Shown piece by piece: positions 1-12,796 of a stretch of DNA of 64,000 bases. The translations under genes were made by a program, and so were the position numbers. Position 1 is the stretch's first letter. The number at the start of each line of letters is the position of its first letter. The stretch is from Lutjanus erythropterus (taxonomy: Eukaryota > Chordata > Actinopteri > Lutjaniformes > Lutjanidae), in NCBI GenBank assembly GCA_020091685.1, contig CM034610.1, positions 15,194,724-15,258,723 of the forward strand. Reading direction: 5' to 3'. The notes under the pieces were generated by a model that had not been told where the DNA came from, did no database searches, and saw only the letters and a list, made by a program, of their open reading frames with translations.

Positions 1-30
1 ATCATGGAAAATCATCCTTCAAATCCCCAC

Positions 31-3000
31 CAGGTCTCAAAGTCTCCGATGCTGGGCTCTAGAGGAACGCCTGAGGACAGCAACTTCTCTCCGTGGGACA
101 GGAGAGCATACAGTAAGGACAGTCCAAACTGAAAGGAAAAGACGTTCAAGGGACAGTTTGGATTATAAGAAGCCATATAAAACCATATTTTAGCCACTTC
201 AAGAGTTTAATTCAAGTGTATGCTATATTTAGAATATTTTCACCACTTTACTTTGCTGTCAGACAGCCTTTTCTGACAAGAAACTACTGAAAAATGCAAA
301 ATATGGCTAAATTATGTTTTGCTGTTGACCCTGTCCATTGTTTAGCCATGCTCTTGCTGCTTCTCCAAACTGGAGGCAAGCCAGCTGCCATCTACTATTG
401 GTGATTACTGCATAACTCATTAATTTGTACCTCAAAAATAATACAGACCTTGTTCTGACATGCCAGCGTGAGCGACTCGTATGTCGTCAGAGACTCAGAT
501 GTCAGATCTTTGAGAAACCTGATTAGCTGACTGAACGTCAGGCCTCCAATCACATTTCGAAGAGGTGGATAGAGCACAGGAAGAGCCTAAAAAGAAGATG
601 TGAGGACAATTATCAGATTCATCTCAAAAATTTTATATTAAAACAAACCAAACAAGAGGTTTTGAGCATTGATTTAGTTCATTTTTGACCTTTTGAGCAT
701 GTGTGTAGCAAAACTTCAAGGTACTTTTAAAGAGAACAAAGTAGACCGACAGATTTTTTGTTGCAAATATAAAAAGGGAAATTTTCTTAGGCACTGAAAA
801 AAAAACTCTGCTACCTCTTCCGTGTCTCTGTTCATCAGCGTAGGTAGATTAGATGTCACAATGCTCAAGATTTTCAGTGCAGAATCATGTTTGAGGAACG
901 GCAGCAGACGGGCGAGTAGCTTTTTGCCTTTTGAGACCAGCAGGAAAGGAAGAAACTCCCCTCCTGAATCTCTACATCGAATTATTTGAGAAAATGCATC
1001 ATGTTGTATAGTTTAATTAAGACAGCTTGAAACAAGAAGCCTAAATTAATTTCATTTTCCTACACACAATATTTACACAATACATAACACTTCTTGCGAG
1101 TGGTGGTGTATTTATAACTCACAGGGGATCGTGGTGTTGCAGCTCGGAGTAAATGTACTCCACTTTCCTCTGTGTCTTCTCCATCAACCGTCTTTCTTCT
1201 GCTTCAGACAGGACCGCAGTTTTCATCCTCTCCGACTCTTCCACCTCCAACAGAACAATGAACAGCTACAGGGCAGAACAGACCGAGTGTTTGAGAACAA
1301 GGTTAAAAAAAAGAAAAAAAAAAAGAAAGGCATCTCAGTGCATCAAAAGTAACCAGCAAGTACCTTTTCTATTTTGCTGAGGACTTCTAATCTCCGTTGT
1401 CTGATGTCTTTCTGTTCCTGCCATGTGGAAATAAGTCTCAGTATCAGGGATGGCAGATTAATAACATAAGATGCCAGAGTCGTCTCAAGAACACAGTCAC
1501 CTCGAGTGGACCTTGAGCTTGGACTGCATGAACTGCACTGATGGCACGGCGAGGGGAGTAACATGTGGACACAGCAACTTGACCCAAAGAGCCTTCAATG
1601 TGCACAACTGGAAGAACAAAAGACTTTTACAATTGTAGAAAAATATAAAAGGAGACATACGGCTGAAACCTCTCTAGGAAACACGAAACGCCAAATAATG
1701 TGGTGTGACAGCATGAAAAGTTAAGGTGAGGAAAAAACCTGGAGTGTAAGAGTCAGTTTTTGTGATGTAGGGTGTGGTGAGCTTGGGTGGCTCCCTCTTC
1801 CCTCTGATGCCCAGCTCTTCCTCTGCCATCTTCGCTTCTATTCGTCGGTAATACTCCTATGACAAAGTTTAAATACCATAGCCAGTCAGTCAGTCTTTGA
1901 TTTTGTACTTTCTGATACAGAAAATACTAAAAATACTGAAAAGCAAAACTTATAATAAAGAAGACACTCGAGCCACACCCACCTGGTAATAGTAGTCCTC
2001 GAGGTATGGATGCTCACTTTGCAGTTGAATCATCTGCAGCCTGGTGATCCACTCCTTCTCTTTGGCCGTCATGAGATTACAGTACGGATCCCAGCCGTCT
2101 TGTTTTCTACAAATGGGCCATATTTGTCTTTAAATATCCCATAACCCATCAAAAGTTCAAAATCTCAAAGCGATGCAGCACCAACCTTTGGAATATATGC
2201 TGTTTTTGACTGAGCAGTCGTTTATGTTGGGGGTGGAGCTGGGTGACAGGACCGGGGTACCTGTGGGTCAGAAAATGTCCAGGTTTAGAGTAAAAAAAAA
2301 ATTCAAGAGTAAAAATTCAAGTACTTAAGGTACCTAATAGGGCTGCACAGTTAATTGTAGAAAAAAAAAGTCTCTCGATTCATACATCTGTCATTTCATT
2401 TCTAAATGAGGACTGACTTGCTTATAAAGGACAAACAAACCACATCACTAAATCCCAGCCATCAGACCAAACAGACATCAAAAACAAATGTTATCCTGTG
2501 CATCATCACAATTTTTTTTAGTTTAATCACTTTGGTAAAGTGCTCTAAGGGAAGACAGGAAAAGAGACGGTACACAAGACTTTCAAGTTAAGTCGTCTGT
2601 TGAAAGCCCTCTCTAGACAGCAAGTGTCTCAGATAGGGTTTTCTTTTGCTTGAGTGTAAAAGAGTGCAATAAATGTGTCTGGTGAAAAAATAAGAATTAT
2701 GTGAGAGGTTCATGATCTCAATTCTTAGAGTAAAATTGTGATTCACATTTTATCAAGTACTGTGCAGCCCTACTGCCTAAACCAAAAATTTCCAGACTCT
2801 TAAAGCCATCTCCAATTTTTATTGTTTCACCAACTGGGAGAGTAAAATGCATAACTTTGCCATGATGACTGAAGTAGTGCAACCTTTAAAGGCAGGAAAA
2901 GCCACCACTTGACAAAACACTTATGCCATATCGCAATATAACAGCATCCAAAATATAAGACAATATCATGATATTGATATACTGCCCAGCCCTAAATGAC

Positions 3001-6000
3001 AGGATCATTACATTTCAAATATTAAAAATATTTTTGGGCTTATGCAGATGAAACATCAGATCATGTTAAAAATCAAGCATTTTTCAAGGAGCATATGTAA
3101 ATTCAGGCATATTCCTAACCTTGGAAAAATAAGCATGAGCAAATTAAGCATTTTTCAATCTTACAAGATATTGCACAAACCCTGAATGTCACATTTAAAG
3201 CACTATGGATGCACTGAAGTCAGTTTCCACAAACTGCTGATGCTATTAAATATAATCAAAGAGTAAAGATGTATAGGCTATTTATCTTGATGCTACATGA
3301 TAACATGGTACTACAATATGGCAATTTCTCACAGAATGTTTTAACCAAAAAAGCGGTCATTTTATCCATCTTCATTTTTAACTTATCCTTGCAGACACCG
3401 TCTTTTTTGGCTCAGGAACCGTGGTAAGAGCTGAATCAATACATTGAGCGTACAGCCTACAATCTGTAGTCTTGTCCTTTTTCATGTGGAAGAAGGTTAT
3501 GTTTGGGCCTCCAGTAAAAATCACGACTCAGCTCTATCCTCAACATGAGGGATCTAATATCATGCGTTAATATTATCCCAGTCGATATCTATGTTCGGTT
3601 GTGCATCAGTTCTTGGGGTGGATGGATGGTTCTTGCTCCATCTTTTATCTCCACAAGGTGCAGTTATCCATTCCCAACATTACCCTGTAAATGCACATTA
3701 ATGCCACGGATTGTACAAAATTTATGAACGTCAGCTCCATGGAGAGAGTTTTATATACTCATGAGGGATGAACAAGTCTGCCAAGTCATAAATATACTCA
3801 ATACTCAAACTCTGCTGACAAATACTCACCACAAATCAAACATTCCTGTGAAATACACAAGAGTGTCACACACCTGACATGCTGCACCGAATTGGACGAG
3901 GGGCTGTAAAAGGGGGACGGTCTTGGTGAGTTGGCTCCAAAGCGAAGCTGCATCATCTTCGGAGTCAGAGACTGAGGAGTGGAGGGACAAGGCCGGTTCG
4001 GAGGAAACATGAAGCCCCCTGTCTGGTTTGGAGCAAAACAACTTCATGAGTCACAGCAGACAGTAATGCATTTGCTGGTGGCTGTAAGGTATCAGAAAGC
4101 ATCTGATTTATGATGGAATAAACCTGATTGTAATGTTGCCGAGGGGTTGACGGCTGACGTGAGAGGATGGGTGATCCTGGTATCATGGATGCATGCATCT
4201 GCAAGACAAAGATTCAGTGAGGAATTTGACAGACCACATCTGACAATGTGTTTGTTTAAAGGAATAGTTTGCAAGTATGTAAGGTGCATTTCCCAAAATG
4301 TCAGATTCAGTAAATATGTTGCTCTTAGCCACTGTGGCCTCAATACACCGACAGTTTTGGCACCCATTTGAGCCTTGCCTATCAGTGGAGCTTTCATGGC
4401 TTAACCACAAAGCATATAGTGTACATGACTTTCCCTGTTGTATTTATTCTAAGCTAACTCACTACTTGCTCCAGCTCTATATTAATCATTCAGACATGAG
4501 TGGTATCAATCTTGTCATGCAACCCAAAATGTCAAACTATTCCTTTAAAAGTAGCTATCTAATAAAATTGACTCTCCACCCGAGAGGGGCCTCTTTGGCC
4601 ATACTGTCTTCTGGGGTAGCATCCTCTGGGTTCCCCTCTTCTGCCCCTGAAGGAAGAGACAGGATATGGCAAATCCAGGAAGTTGGGGGTCAGGTGCTGA
4701 CCCCTGTGACCATCAATCACACACACTATGGCACTGTCCTACAAAACAGAATAAAATAAGACAGCTATTTGTTTCAGTAACCCGGCATCAAACGGATGAT
4801 AATGTGTTTTGTAGCGATGCTAACCTGAAGTATTGATCCTGAGAGTTTTCTAGTCTTTCTGGAAGAAGGCGCCATATACTGGAGGAGGGGAAAAAGAACA
4901 GGAAACTTTAGCAGTACAATTAAAAAGTATGACAAAAAAAATCTTTAAAAGTTGGCACTTACATCATCCTCAAAGGTATCACGACACATGGCGTTTCCAC
5001 AGTCCACTATGGCACTGTCAAGACCCTTAAAAAGGTGGGAAAAAATGACCAAAATGAAGACAAGCTGCTACAAGACAAGCTGTCGAATCTCAACTTTCAG
5101 ACAGTAAATCAAGCATCACCTTAAGGCTTGGTCGCCCCTGCACTATCCTCATCACAGCTGGGTCCTCAAACATCTGGCCCCTACCCAGCCCTCCTCTGTG
5201 TCCCCTTCCTCTTCCACGCTGTGGCAGAGGATACTGCGGCCGATACTGTGGCCTCTGCCTGGGAGGGGAGGGGGAGCTGTGGCGGGACGGTGGTTTGGGG
5301 TCTGGTGGTGGAGACGGCGGTGGTTCTCCAAACTGAAGGAGATCACTGCTGGGTTCGTCTGTGGGCCCGTTTTCATCAAGATCTATGTAACACGTAGATT
5401 GTAAGAGACACAATAGTGATTAGTGGGAAAATATTTGTCTGATGTCATATTTCTTCCTTTCTGCCAGAAGATTTTATGCCAGAAATCCATTAGGAAGTCA
5501 GGTGACATAGTATGAAGAGTGACAACATCTATAGAGGAGAGAAGATGTGGTGGACGAAAGGGTGAAACACAGTCTTTCAAATGAGAAATCCGGATGTAGC
5601 TAGTTAGGCTCTAACTGACGATACAAATTTTCACTTTTGCATGTATTCTTAACATCTTTTCACCCGTGACCACTCGCTTTTTACACGTCTTTTCAGTGGA
5701 AAAATGCTCACTGGGTCTCCTGGCACCAGCTTCACAGACAAAAGAGCGACATCAATCTTCTCAACTTGCTCAATCCCTTATAATTTCAAGTTTTCAGCTT
5801 TTTTGGGGGTCATTTTTTACAATGTAGAAACAGTTTGGCTTCACCTTCTGCAGAGGCTGACAGAGGCGTTGCCTCATCTGAAGACAAAGGGGTTTTAAGG
5901 AGGAGAAGGAAAGTAAAACATCTGCACACCCATTCCAAACGTTTCCTCGTTGTAGACGTTGATCTCCTCATCTTCCTCAGCCATGGCCTGCAGGAGACCA

Positions 6001-6409
6001 CAGTCCATGTTTGTCCCACCCTCACCATCACTCCACTCATCTCCATTCTCAGGCCACTGAGGCTCAGACACCTTATCAGCCTCCTGAGTGGATGAAGACA
6101 ATGTGGAGATAAAATATATATATATACACACACACAAGCCAAGATACACTGAGAAACTTCTAGAAATGGTTCCTCTGTCTAGAATAAGCAGTTTTTCATT
6201 TAGTTATGTAAATGTAAGGGTTTCTCAGCCAACAATATTATAAAATCACTTCATGGGATCAGACATTTTGTGGGGAAATGCTTATTTAGTATGCAGTGAC
6301 CGCCCGGTGGGCTTGTTGCAGGCTGTGTATGCAGCCCGGATGCTCGAAACAACACTATTCACGCATTAAAAGGATACTGACTTACTTGTTGCTGTTCTGA
6401 ATCGCTCAT
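31..6409 (-). CDS. patl2: PAT1 homolog 2 (patl2), 3' end off the window
   Basis: Pat1-family RNA-binding protein; PATL2 represses translation in oocytes, while PATL1 acts in P-body mRNA decay. Sixteen coding exons join in phase (minus strand, 5' to 3'): 6386-6409, 5930-6083, 5120-5382, 4963-5025, 4825-4878, 4124-4198, 3874-4022, 2186-2260, 1983-2106, 1739-1856, 1501-1607, 1364-1417, 1123-1265, 815-971, 449-586, 31-128. They give about 598 codons; the last exons lie left of position 1. The N-terminus starts MSDSEQQQ and has the acidic [15 protein letters not shown] motif. It is followed by [13 protein letters not shown], a proline/RGRG-rich middle, [35 protein letters not shown] and [17 protein letters not shown]. 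The last two match vertebrate PATL2 as I recall it better than PATL1. The proline-rich middle is the least certain part: a further ORF-like stretch near 4595-4669 has splice-like ends but does not fit the phase and is left out. Confidence 0.9.
2338..2772. mobile_element. hAT-like non-autonomous element in a patl2 intron
   Basis: A 435-bp element with a 14-bp terminal inverted repeat (TAGGGCTGCACAGT at the left, its complement at the right). It is flanked by 8-bp segments GTACCTAA and CTGCCTAA that agree at 6 of 8 positions, as expected of an old hAT target-site duplication. There is no coding capacity. The hAT assignment rests on the duplication length and on the CAGGGCTGCA-type ends known for the superfamily. 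Confidence 0.7.
4255..4549. mobile_element. MITE with TTTAAAGGAATAGTTTG ends in a patl2 intron
   Basis: A 295-bp element with perfect 17-bp terminal inverted repeats (TTTAAAGGAATAGTTTG / CAAACTATTCCTTTAAA). It sits between patl2 exons 4124-4198 and 4825-4878 and has no credible ORF. The ends resemble, but are not identical to, the TTTAAAGGGACAGTTCACCCC family seen elsewhere in the window. Confidence 0.7.
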
Positions 6410-8490
6410 TGTGTATTTCTGCAAGACTTTTATACACCTCGAGCCGACGGTAACGGTGACTTTCTTCACGAGGTTACCTGCTTTCTCTCGTCAGACAGCG
6501 AGGGAGGCTCATTAACTTTTAAATGAACTCACCTGTGAGGCGCAGAGGCGTGTACACGTCAACACGCTTCACGCAGCTGTCAGCTCTCCTCCTGCTAAAC
6601 TTTATGAATATTTTATTTGGGTTTTTGAATTTGTTAAATAATTTAGACCGTCTCTTTCTGGTGTTTTCAAAAGCGGAAAACATTCAGGACGCTACTGGCA
6701 GTGATTTTAAAATAGTTGAGCTCAAAACGGGGCGTCTTGATGACGGTGAGTAAACAGCGACATCTAGTGGTCAAAATTTACTTTAACCACTGCAGCAGCA
6801 GCAGCAATATTTTTAGACTTTCTAATTCTGGAAGCTTACAACCATACCTCTATGCCACATGTATGATATACTGCAATAGATATGTTCTTGTGCATTAGTA
6901 GGTGAAGAAGGATCAGCAGTGGTTGAAATAACTTTCTAAGTACAAATGTGTAGCCCACTTCACTTTTACCATCACCGTTACCATTTTATGCAACTTCATA
7001 CTTCTACTCCACTAAACCTCAGAGGCAAATGTTGTACTTTTTCCTCCATTACATTTGTTTGACAGCTTTAGTTATTAGTTACTTTTCAGATTGCAGATTT
7101 TCCCTTCCTGTCTAGTGAAACCATGTTTCCCTAAATTTTGTGTTTTTATTTTCCTAACAAAGCTATAATGTTAGGACACTGAAACAGGGAACTTACCTAG
7201 TCTAACCTATATATCTCAAACATGGTGTTTAATTTTTCATGTATCTATTTATTCTTCCTTTGTGTGTGTGTGTTTCTAAACATGCACAGTATTTACTTTT
7301 GTTTAGATTTAATCTTTGTTAAATTTATGTGAATATTTTTATATGCATATATTACATATGTGTATGTATGCACACTGACCTCGGATGGGATGGGAACGGG
7401 AAAGGAGATTTAAAATGTATGTAAATTAATAATATATAGCACTTTTGCACCAAATTGCTTCATAGACATATGAGGACCTCTACACATACAAGCATAGGGG
7501 CATACTGTACATGCATAATAGATGATTTTTTAATTTAAAAAAAAATCAAAAGAAAGAGTATAATAGTGATTTTGAATTTGAAATCTTCTGATAAACTGAA
7601 GAATGAAGTGTTCTTTTATGGTCTGAGAAAATTCTCCTGTCTTAATTCTCATACTTTTTCTACAGCAGTAAAATGCATTATACACTTCAATGCAGCAGTA
7701 ATATTAATCCAAAAACATCATATATAATAGTAAAACACTAATAAGGACCATTTTAATAAAATCTGGCTCCTCTTTTTATATATTTTTACACATGTAATTA
7801 GTAGTTTGTATCTTAATAAAGGGATATGAAGAAGTTACTTTTCCAGCTTGTACTTAAAGTTACTGTTCTTTTTTGTAGGAACATATAGACTTCAAATTAC
7901 CTCCAGGTTGCTTGGTTTCATGATAGGTAAAAAAAAAAAAAAAAAAAAAAGTGTAGTTGTTTTTCTACATCTTGGAACAAACACATTTTTCTCAAAGTAT
8001 CTTCCTTCCTCAAATTTCACTGTTGACTCTTTGATTTATCCACCTCTGAAACAGCGAGACAAACTGTGTTCTCCTTTATTTTATTCTTTGGAATCATCTT
8101 TGGCAAATTGCATAGAGCAACAGTGAAAGAATAATGCAAAATATCTGACAATAAACATATGACAGCTTAGTCTGTTACACAAAAACATACAGTATATAGC
8201 AGTCAGCGTACAATATATAAATGCAATTGCAGTGGCACTTATACTTTTTGCAATATAAAGCAAATATATTAAAGGGGATTTCGTTGCACAACAGCACAAG
8301 TCCTTCACTGAAACAATAAATCTGTTCTCAATATACTGTTTCTTTTCTACCTTTGGCAAAAGAATTCAATTTTCAATATTCAATTTGAATCAATACAGTA
8401 TGTAAAAGATTCACATACATGACAAAATCCTTTGGCATCATTTTGCATCTGTCTTATCAATGCTGCAGTCATATTTCACACTGCCAGTCG
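6410..8490. other. patl2 upstream / tgfb1i1 downstream intergenic DNA
   Basis: This stretch holds the patl2 promoter side (moderately GC-rich from about 6410 to 6600) and then AT-rich sequence running toward the 3' end of tgfb1i1. No ORF here resembles a protein and I recognise no RNA gene. A 22-nt run of A lies at 7929-7950. Confidence 0.6.
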
Positions 8491-9004
8491 ACAACCCCAA
8501 TTCCAAAAAAAGTTGGGATGCTTTGTAAAGCTTAAATAAAAGACTGCAACAATTTGCAAATCTTTTTCAACTTATATTCAACTGAATACAGTACAAACAC
8601 AAGATATTTAACTGATATACACTCTTACTGAATTTGATGCCTGCAACATGAAAAAGTCTGGATGGCAGCATATGTTGCTCCAAAACCTGTTTGTACCTTC
8701 ACACATGTGACAGTGAGCCATGATATCCTGGGCTCTAACAGCCCTATATCATCACAGATGCTGGCTTTTGAAGATAGCACTGGTAACAGTCTGGATGGTC
8801 CTCTTCCTCTTTAGCCTGGAGGACATGACATCTGTATATTTACAAAAAAAAAAAAAGCAGCAGAGTTAAGCAGTTTGAACATTAAATCTCCTGTCTTTGT
8901 ACTATACATCATTAAATATAGGTCCAAAATCATTTGAAAATCATTGTGGTCTGTTTATATCCGCGTTTAACACAAAGTCCCAACTTTTTTGGAGCTGGGG
9001 TTGT
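8491..9004. mobile_element. Internally deleted Tc1/mariner element
   Basis: About 510 bp, bounded by inverted ends: ACAACCCCAATTCC followed by AAAAAAAGTTGGGA at the left, and CAACTTTTTTGGAGCTGGGGTTGT at the right. The interior keeps antisense remnants of transposase, including GATGGCAGCATATGTTGCTCCAAAAC and CATCACAGATGCTGGCTTTTGAA stretches. These also occur in the copy near 37400-38085 and, in sense orientation, near 55800-56100. Most of the transposase is missing. It lies just downstream of the tgfb1i1 polyadenylation signal. Confidence 0.75.
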
Positions 9005-9074
9005 AAATGCAGTCCTCTTTTTTGAAAAAAAAATAAAAAATAGAAAGAATTGGGATGGATGATTCTCTTTTTTT

Positions 9075-9080
9075 TTTATT
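9075..9080 (-). terminator. Likely tgfb1i1 polyadenylation signal
   Basis: AATAAA on the minus strand, about 150 nt after the tgfb1i1 stop codon. This is a plausible 3' UTR length, but another TTTATT near 8075 could serve a longer transcript. Confidence 0.5.
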
Positions 9081-9226
9081 TCCCTCCCTCCATTAACTCT
9101 TAAAACCAAGAAAGAGACCAGCTCCACCCTCATTCCCACAGTAAAAAAAAACAAACACACTGAGAACTACAGCTTCTTCACTTGGTGACCCAGAAGAGGG
9201 GAGGGGGGTAAAGTCCTGCTGTGTCC

Positions 9227-12200
9227 TTAACCAAAGAGTTTGATGAAGCAGGGGTGGCAGTAGGGTTTGTTCTCCTGCTCCTTGAAGCAGCCTTTGCTCA
9301 GGGGCTTCAGGCAGAAGTGACACACGAGGTGGTGGGGGTGGAATTTGGCCCCCATGGCGGTGACGCAGCGGCCCAGGATCGGCTGCTGGCAGGCCTGACA
9401 CATGCTTCCACGGGACTGGTGGTAGTGGGCCTCACACAGGGGGTTACCCTCGTGTTCGAAGAAGCTGCCGTTGACGAAGGGGCTGTAGCACTCCTGAAGA
9501 CGAAAGGAAAAGAGAGAGCAGAGAGCCCTGAGTCATGGAGCTGTAATTAGAAAGTTGTCATGTGAAATAACGACTTTCTCATGACATAATTCCAACTTAT
9601 TTTTAGCTTTTTTTGATTTTTTTAAAGCCTCTTTTACATGGCAGTTTTACAGAGAGCAGAGCCTTTCTGTCAGAAACGCCCTACTGACTCTCACAGTCTT
9701 CACACATGTACACATCACAACCACAGTCTGATCTGCTGGTCTAACACATCAATTTGTCGGTCTCAGATATGTCCTATGACCCATTTGCAGCAAGTATTTT
9801 AGAAATCCTGCGGTCATAAATCCAAATGTCCACAACAGAACCCCACCCAACTAATAAAAATTCTGACAGGCCACCAACCGAACCGTTCAGTTTTCTAAGT
9901 GTTAAAAGAAATTTAAAAAGTAACATTTAATTTATGTGCACAGCAGCTACATTCAGCTGTTTACAGTGTGACGTCAACAGGTACCAAATTCTTACATATT
10001 TCACATTTAAAGGGGATCAAAGTCACAGGGAAACACTCACCCGACATACGAAGCACTGTGGATGCCAGAGCGAGTTGAGAGCTGAGATGTAGTTTTCCAG
10101 AATGGGCTGGCTGCAGCCTTGACAGCGAGAAGCGAACAGAGTCAAGAAACACTGCTGGCAGTACTGCTGGCCCTCACGGTCATGGAAACCTGCAGAAGAC
10201 ACGGGCACAGCTTTACACAGCTCAAGCTTCTTTGAAGAATGTTAAATTATCTGGATAATGCTGGGAAAAAAACTTCTCCACGTGACTCTGGTCTGTGGAA
10301 CATAAAACTACAATCTGCTTGTAATTGTTTCAGGTTTTACTGATCCGGATTTTAAAAGGCTGAATCTCAGACCTTGTTCTGCATTAAATTTGGCTATTTT
10401 CATGCCAAAGATTAAGTGTTTCCTCTGAATTCTTGGCAGAGTAGAACTGCTTTTAGGACAGAACATTAAATTTACTTTGAAGACCACATGAATAAATGTT
10501 TTTAGGGGGATTAGCAGCATTTTAAAGCAAAGTTATGAGCCCCCCTAAGGGGTTATACAGTGTGTGGAAATCCATGCAAACAGATTTCTAGCTTCTACAT
10601 CATTTAATGTGACTTATTAACTGAATATGTGCGTTTGATGGATCCTGCAGTGATTTTAGCAACAACAACAATGACCCTGTTGAAGTTCACTGTTAAGAGT
10701 TGTGTGTTGAACCCAGACAGGATGTGCCGCCCATTACCTTCCTCTCCAAACGCCCGGCTGCACTTCACACAGCAGAAACACTCCGGGTGCCAGTTCTTAT
10801 CCAGAGCGGTGACCATTTTCTACAAAACAAGAGGAAATAAAGTTAATTGGCTTCAGGTGGGTTGGGGTATCAATTCGAGCTGTTCATGTCAGAATAAGCT
10901 CTGAGTTACACGTCACATGCACATACAAGTCTCTCACATTTAGAATGGGCTTGTTGCACTGTGCACAGTGAGGCGAGAAGAGGGTGAAGTAGTCCGACTC
11001 GCAGTACGGCCGTCCGTCCTTCTCAAAGAAGTTGCGACTGCCTAACTCTGTCTCGCACTCGGTGCACACAAAGTGCTCCGGGTGCCACACCTTTCCAAGA
11101 GCCGTTACCACCTGCACAACAGTCAAACGGTGATAAATGAAGAACATCCTCCAAATATCTTCTTTGTGAATTATGTTAGATTAGATCAATTTTGGGGAAA
11201 AAATTACTTGATCTCTCTGTAATAAAACTACAAAAGCAACACAGAACCAACAACCATTAATTCAAGCATTTTTTTTAAAAATTCCAAACAAAGAATTAAA
11301 CTCTTCAAGGAAACTACTTCAGGGACAGAGCCCCCAGTTCTGACAAAAAGTCAAATGTGAGATATTGTGATTCAGTGATGCGTTTATAGCTAAATCAGCT
11401 AAAGTTTCTGTCCCTGTTGCATTAGCCTAATGAGCTAAGCTAACGTTAATTTGGCTGGAAAGAGTATCACATCAAACCATGTTTAAAAAAAATCTGTAGA
11501 CTAAGATTGAATTGTAAAAAATCTAACTTAACACAGGTCCATAAATATATCAGAAACATGTGAAAGATGTAGGTCCACTCTTTAATTCAGTGTACCTAAA
11601 ATCAACAAAATCATGCTTAATGGAAAATTCTTCTGCTCTCACTTGGTTGGCATTCACTGGTTAATTCTGTACTAAGTAGAGATGAAATAGACATTTTAAT
11701 ATTCATGATATACGTCTTAAATTACATTCATAATGTCCGTAAATTTAACTTGACCCAGGCAGAAACCCTGCACAAATAAAACTGAGCTGTCACAAGTTTA
11801 ATATACTTTTACACTTTTTAAAAGTCTATACAGACTTGCTCTGATAATTCACCTGTCCCACTACTGGTTTTTGACACGCTGAACAGTTTCCCTTGGAGGA
11901 TGTTTGGACTCCTTGTCGGCTCAGATCTGACTGAAGGAGCCCCAGCATGCTGTCCAACGAGCCACCGGAAGAGGGCTGTGTCGGGGCGGCGGGCTGCTGC
12001 TGTGGTGCTGCTGTCACCACTGGATTGACTGGCGCAGCTGGCTGGAGGATGACAAATAAAAATGATGGTTGGTACATCTGTCTTGGGGATTTTAATTCTC
12101 TAAGAGTGTAACATCAGCCTGCAGTTGGTGTGAAACTAATTGCCATAAAAGACAGTGACTGTGAGGCTTTAGACCCTCAGATATGAGGCTGAGTGCAGCA

Positions 12201-12755
12201 CAGGATGCATGTTTGAGAATGTAATGCAAACACAACACATTACATTTTGTGAAGGAAACCACAACATTTAGGAAGTAGTTAATCCGGGAATCCATCAAAC
12301 CAACGATTTAGCCTATGGGGGCAACAGCAAATGTTTCAGGGCTTTTAGTGTAGCCAGCAGACATCCTGATAACAGATATCCGGGCAAAGACTTCCTCTTC
12401 TGTCCACCAGTCATCGTTTGCAGTCTGATTAGCAACTTGAGACACAAGATATTTAAGGTCCAGGCAACATTTTGGCTAATCTCTGGACACAGATATCTGC
12501 ACATGAATCAGCATCTGAAACAAAAGCTAACAAAAAGCTAAACCATCATCAGATGACACCTGATGGGTTCCAAAATTGTATTTCAGTCAATGCTTTCAAC
12601 CTCTTTCGCTCTCCTCGTGGACTATTTACCTTCACGCAACCAAAGCCCCCTCAAACATGATCGGTCAATACTACTCGCAGGGTTGCGAGGTCTGTGTGAC
12701 AAAACCAGCCCAACAGCCAATAAAACTAATGTTGGCGGGTGGAGAGCAAAGGCAC

Positions 12756-12796
<41 letters not shown>

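Noticed and set aside
5128..5413. Open frames on both strands over a GC-rich, Pro/Arg-coding stretch
   Set aside because: These are shadows of patl2 exon 5120-5382. Only the minus-strand frame joins in phase with flanking exons and gives Pat1 motifs.
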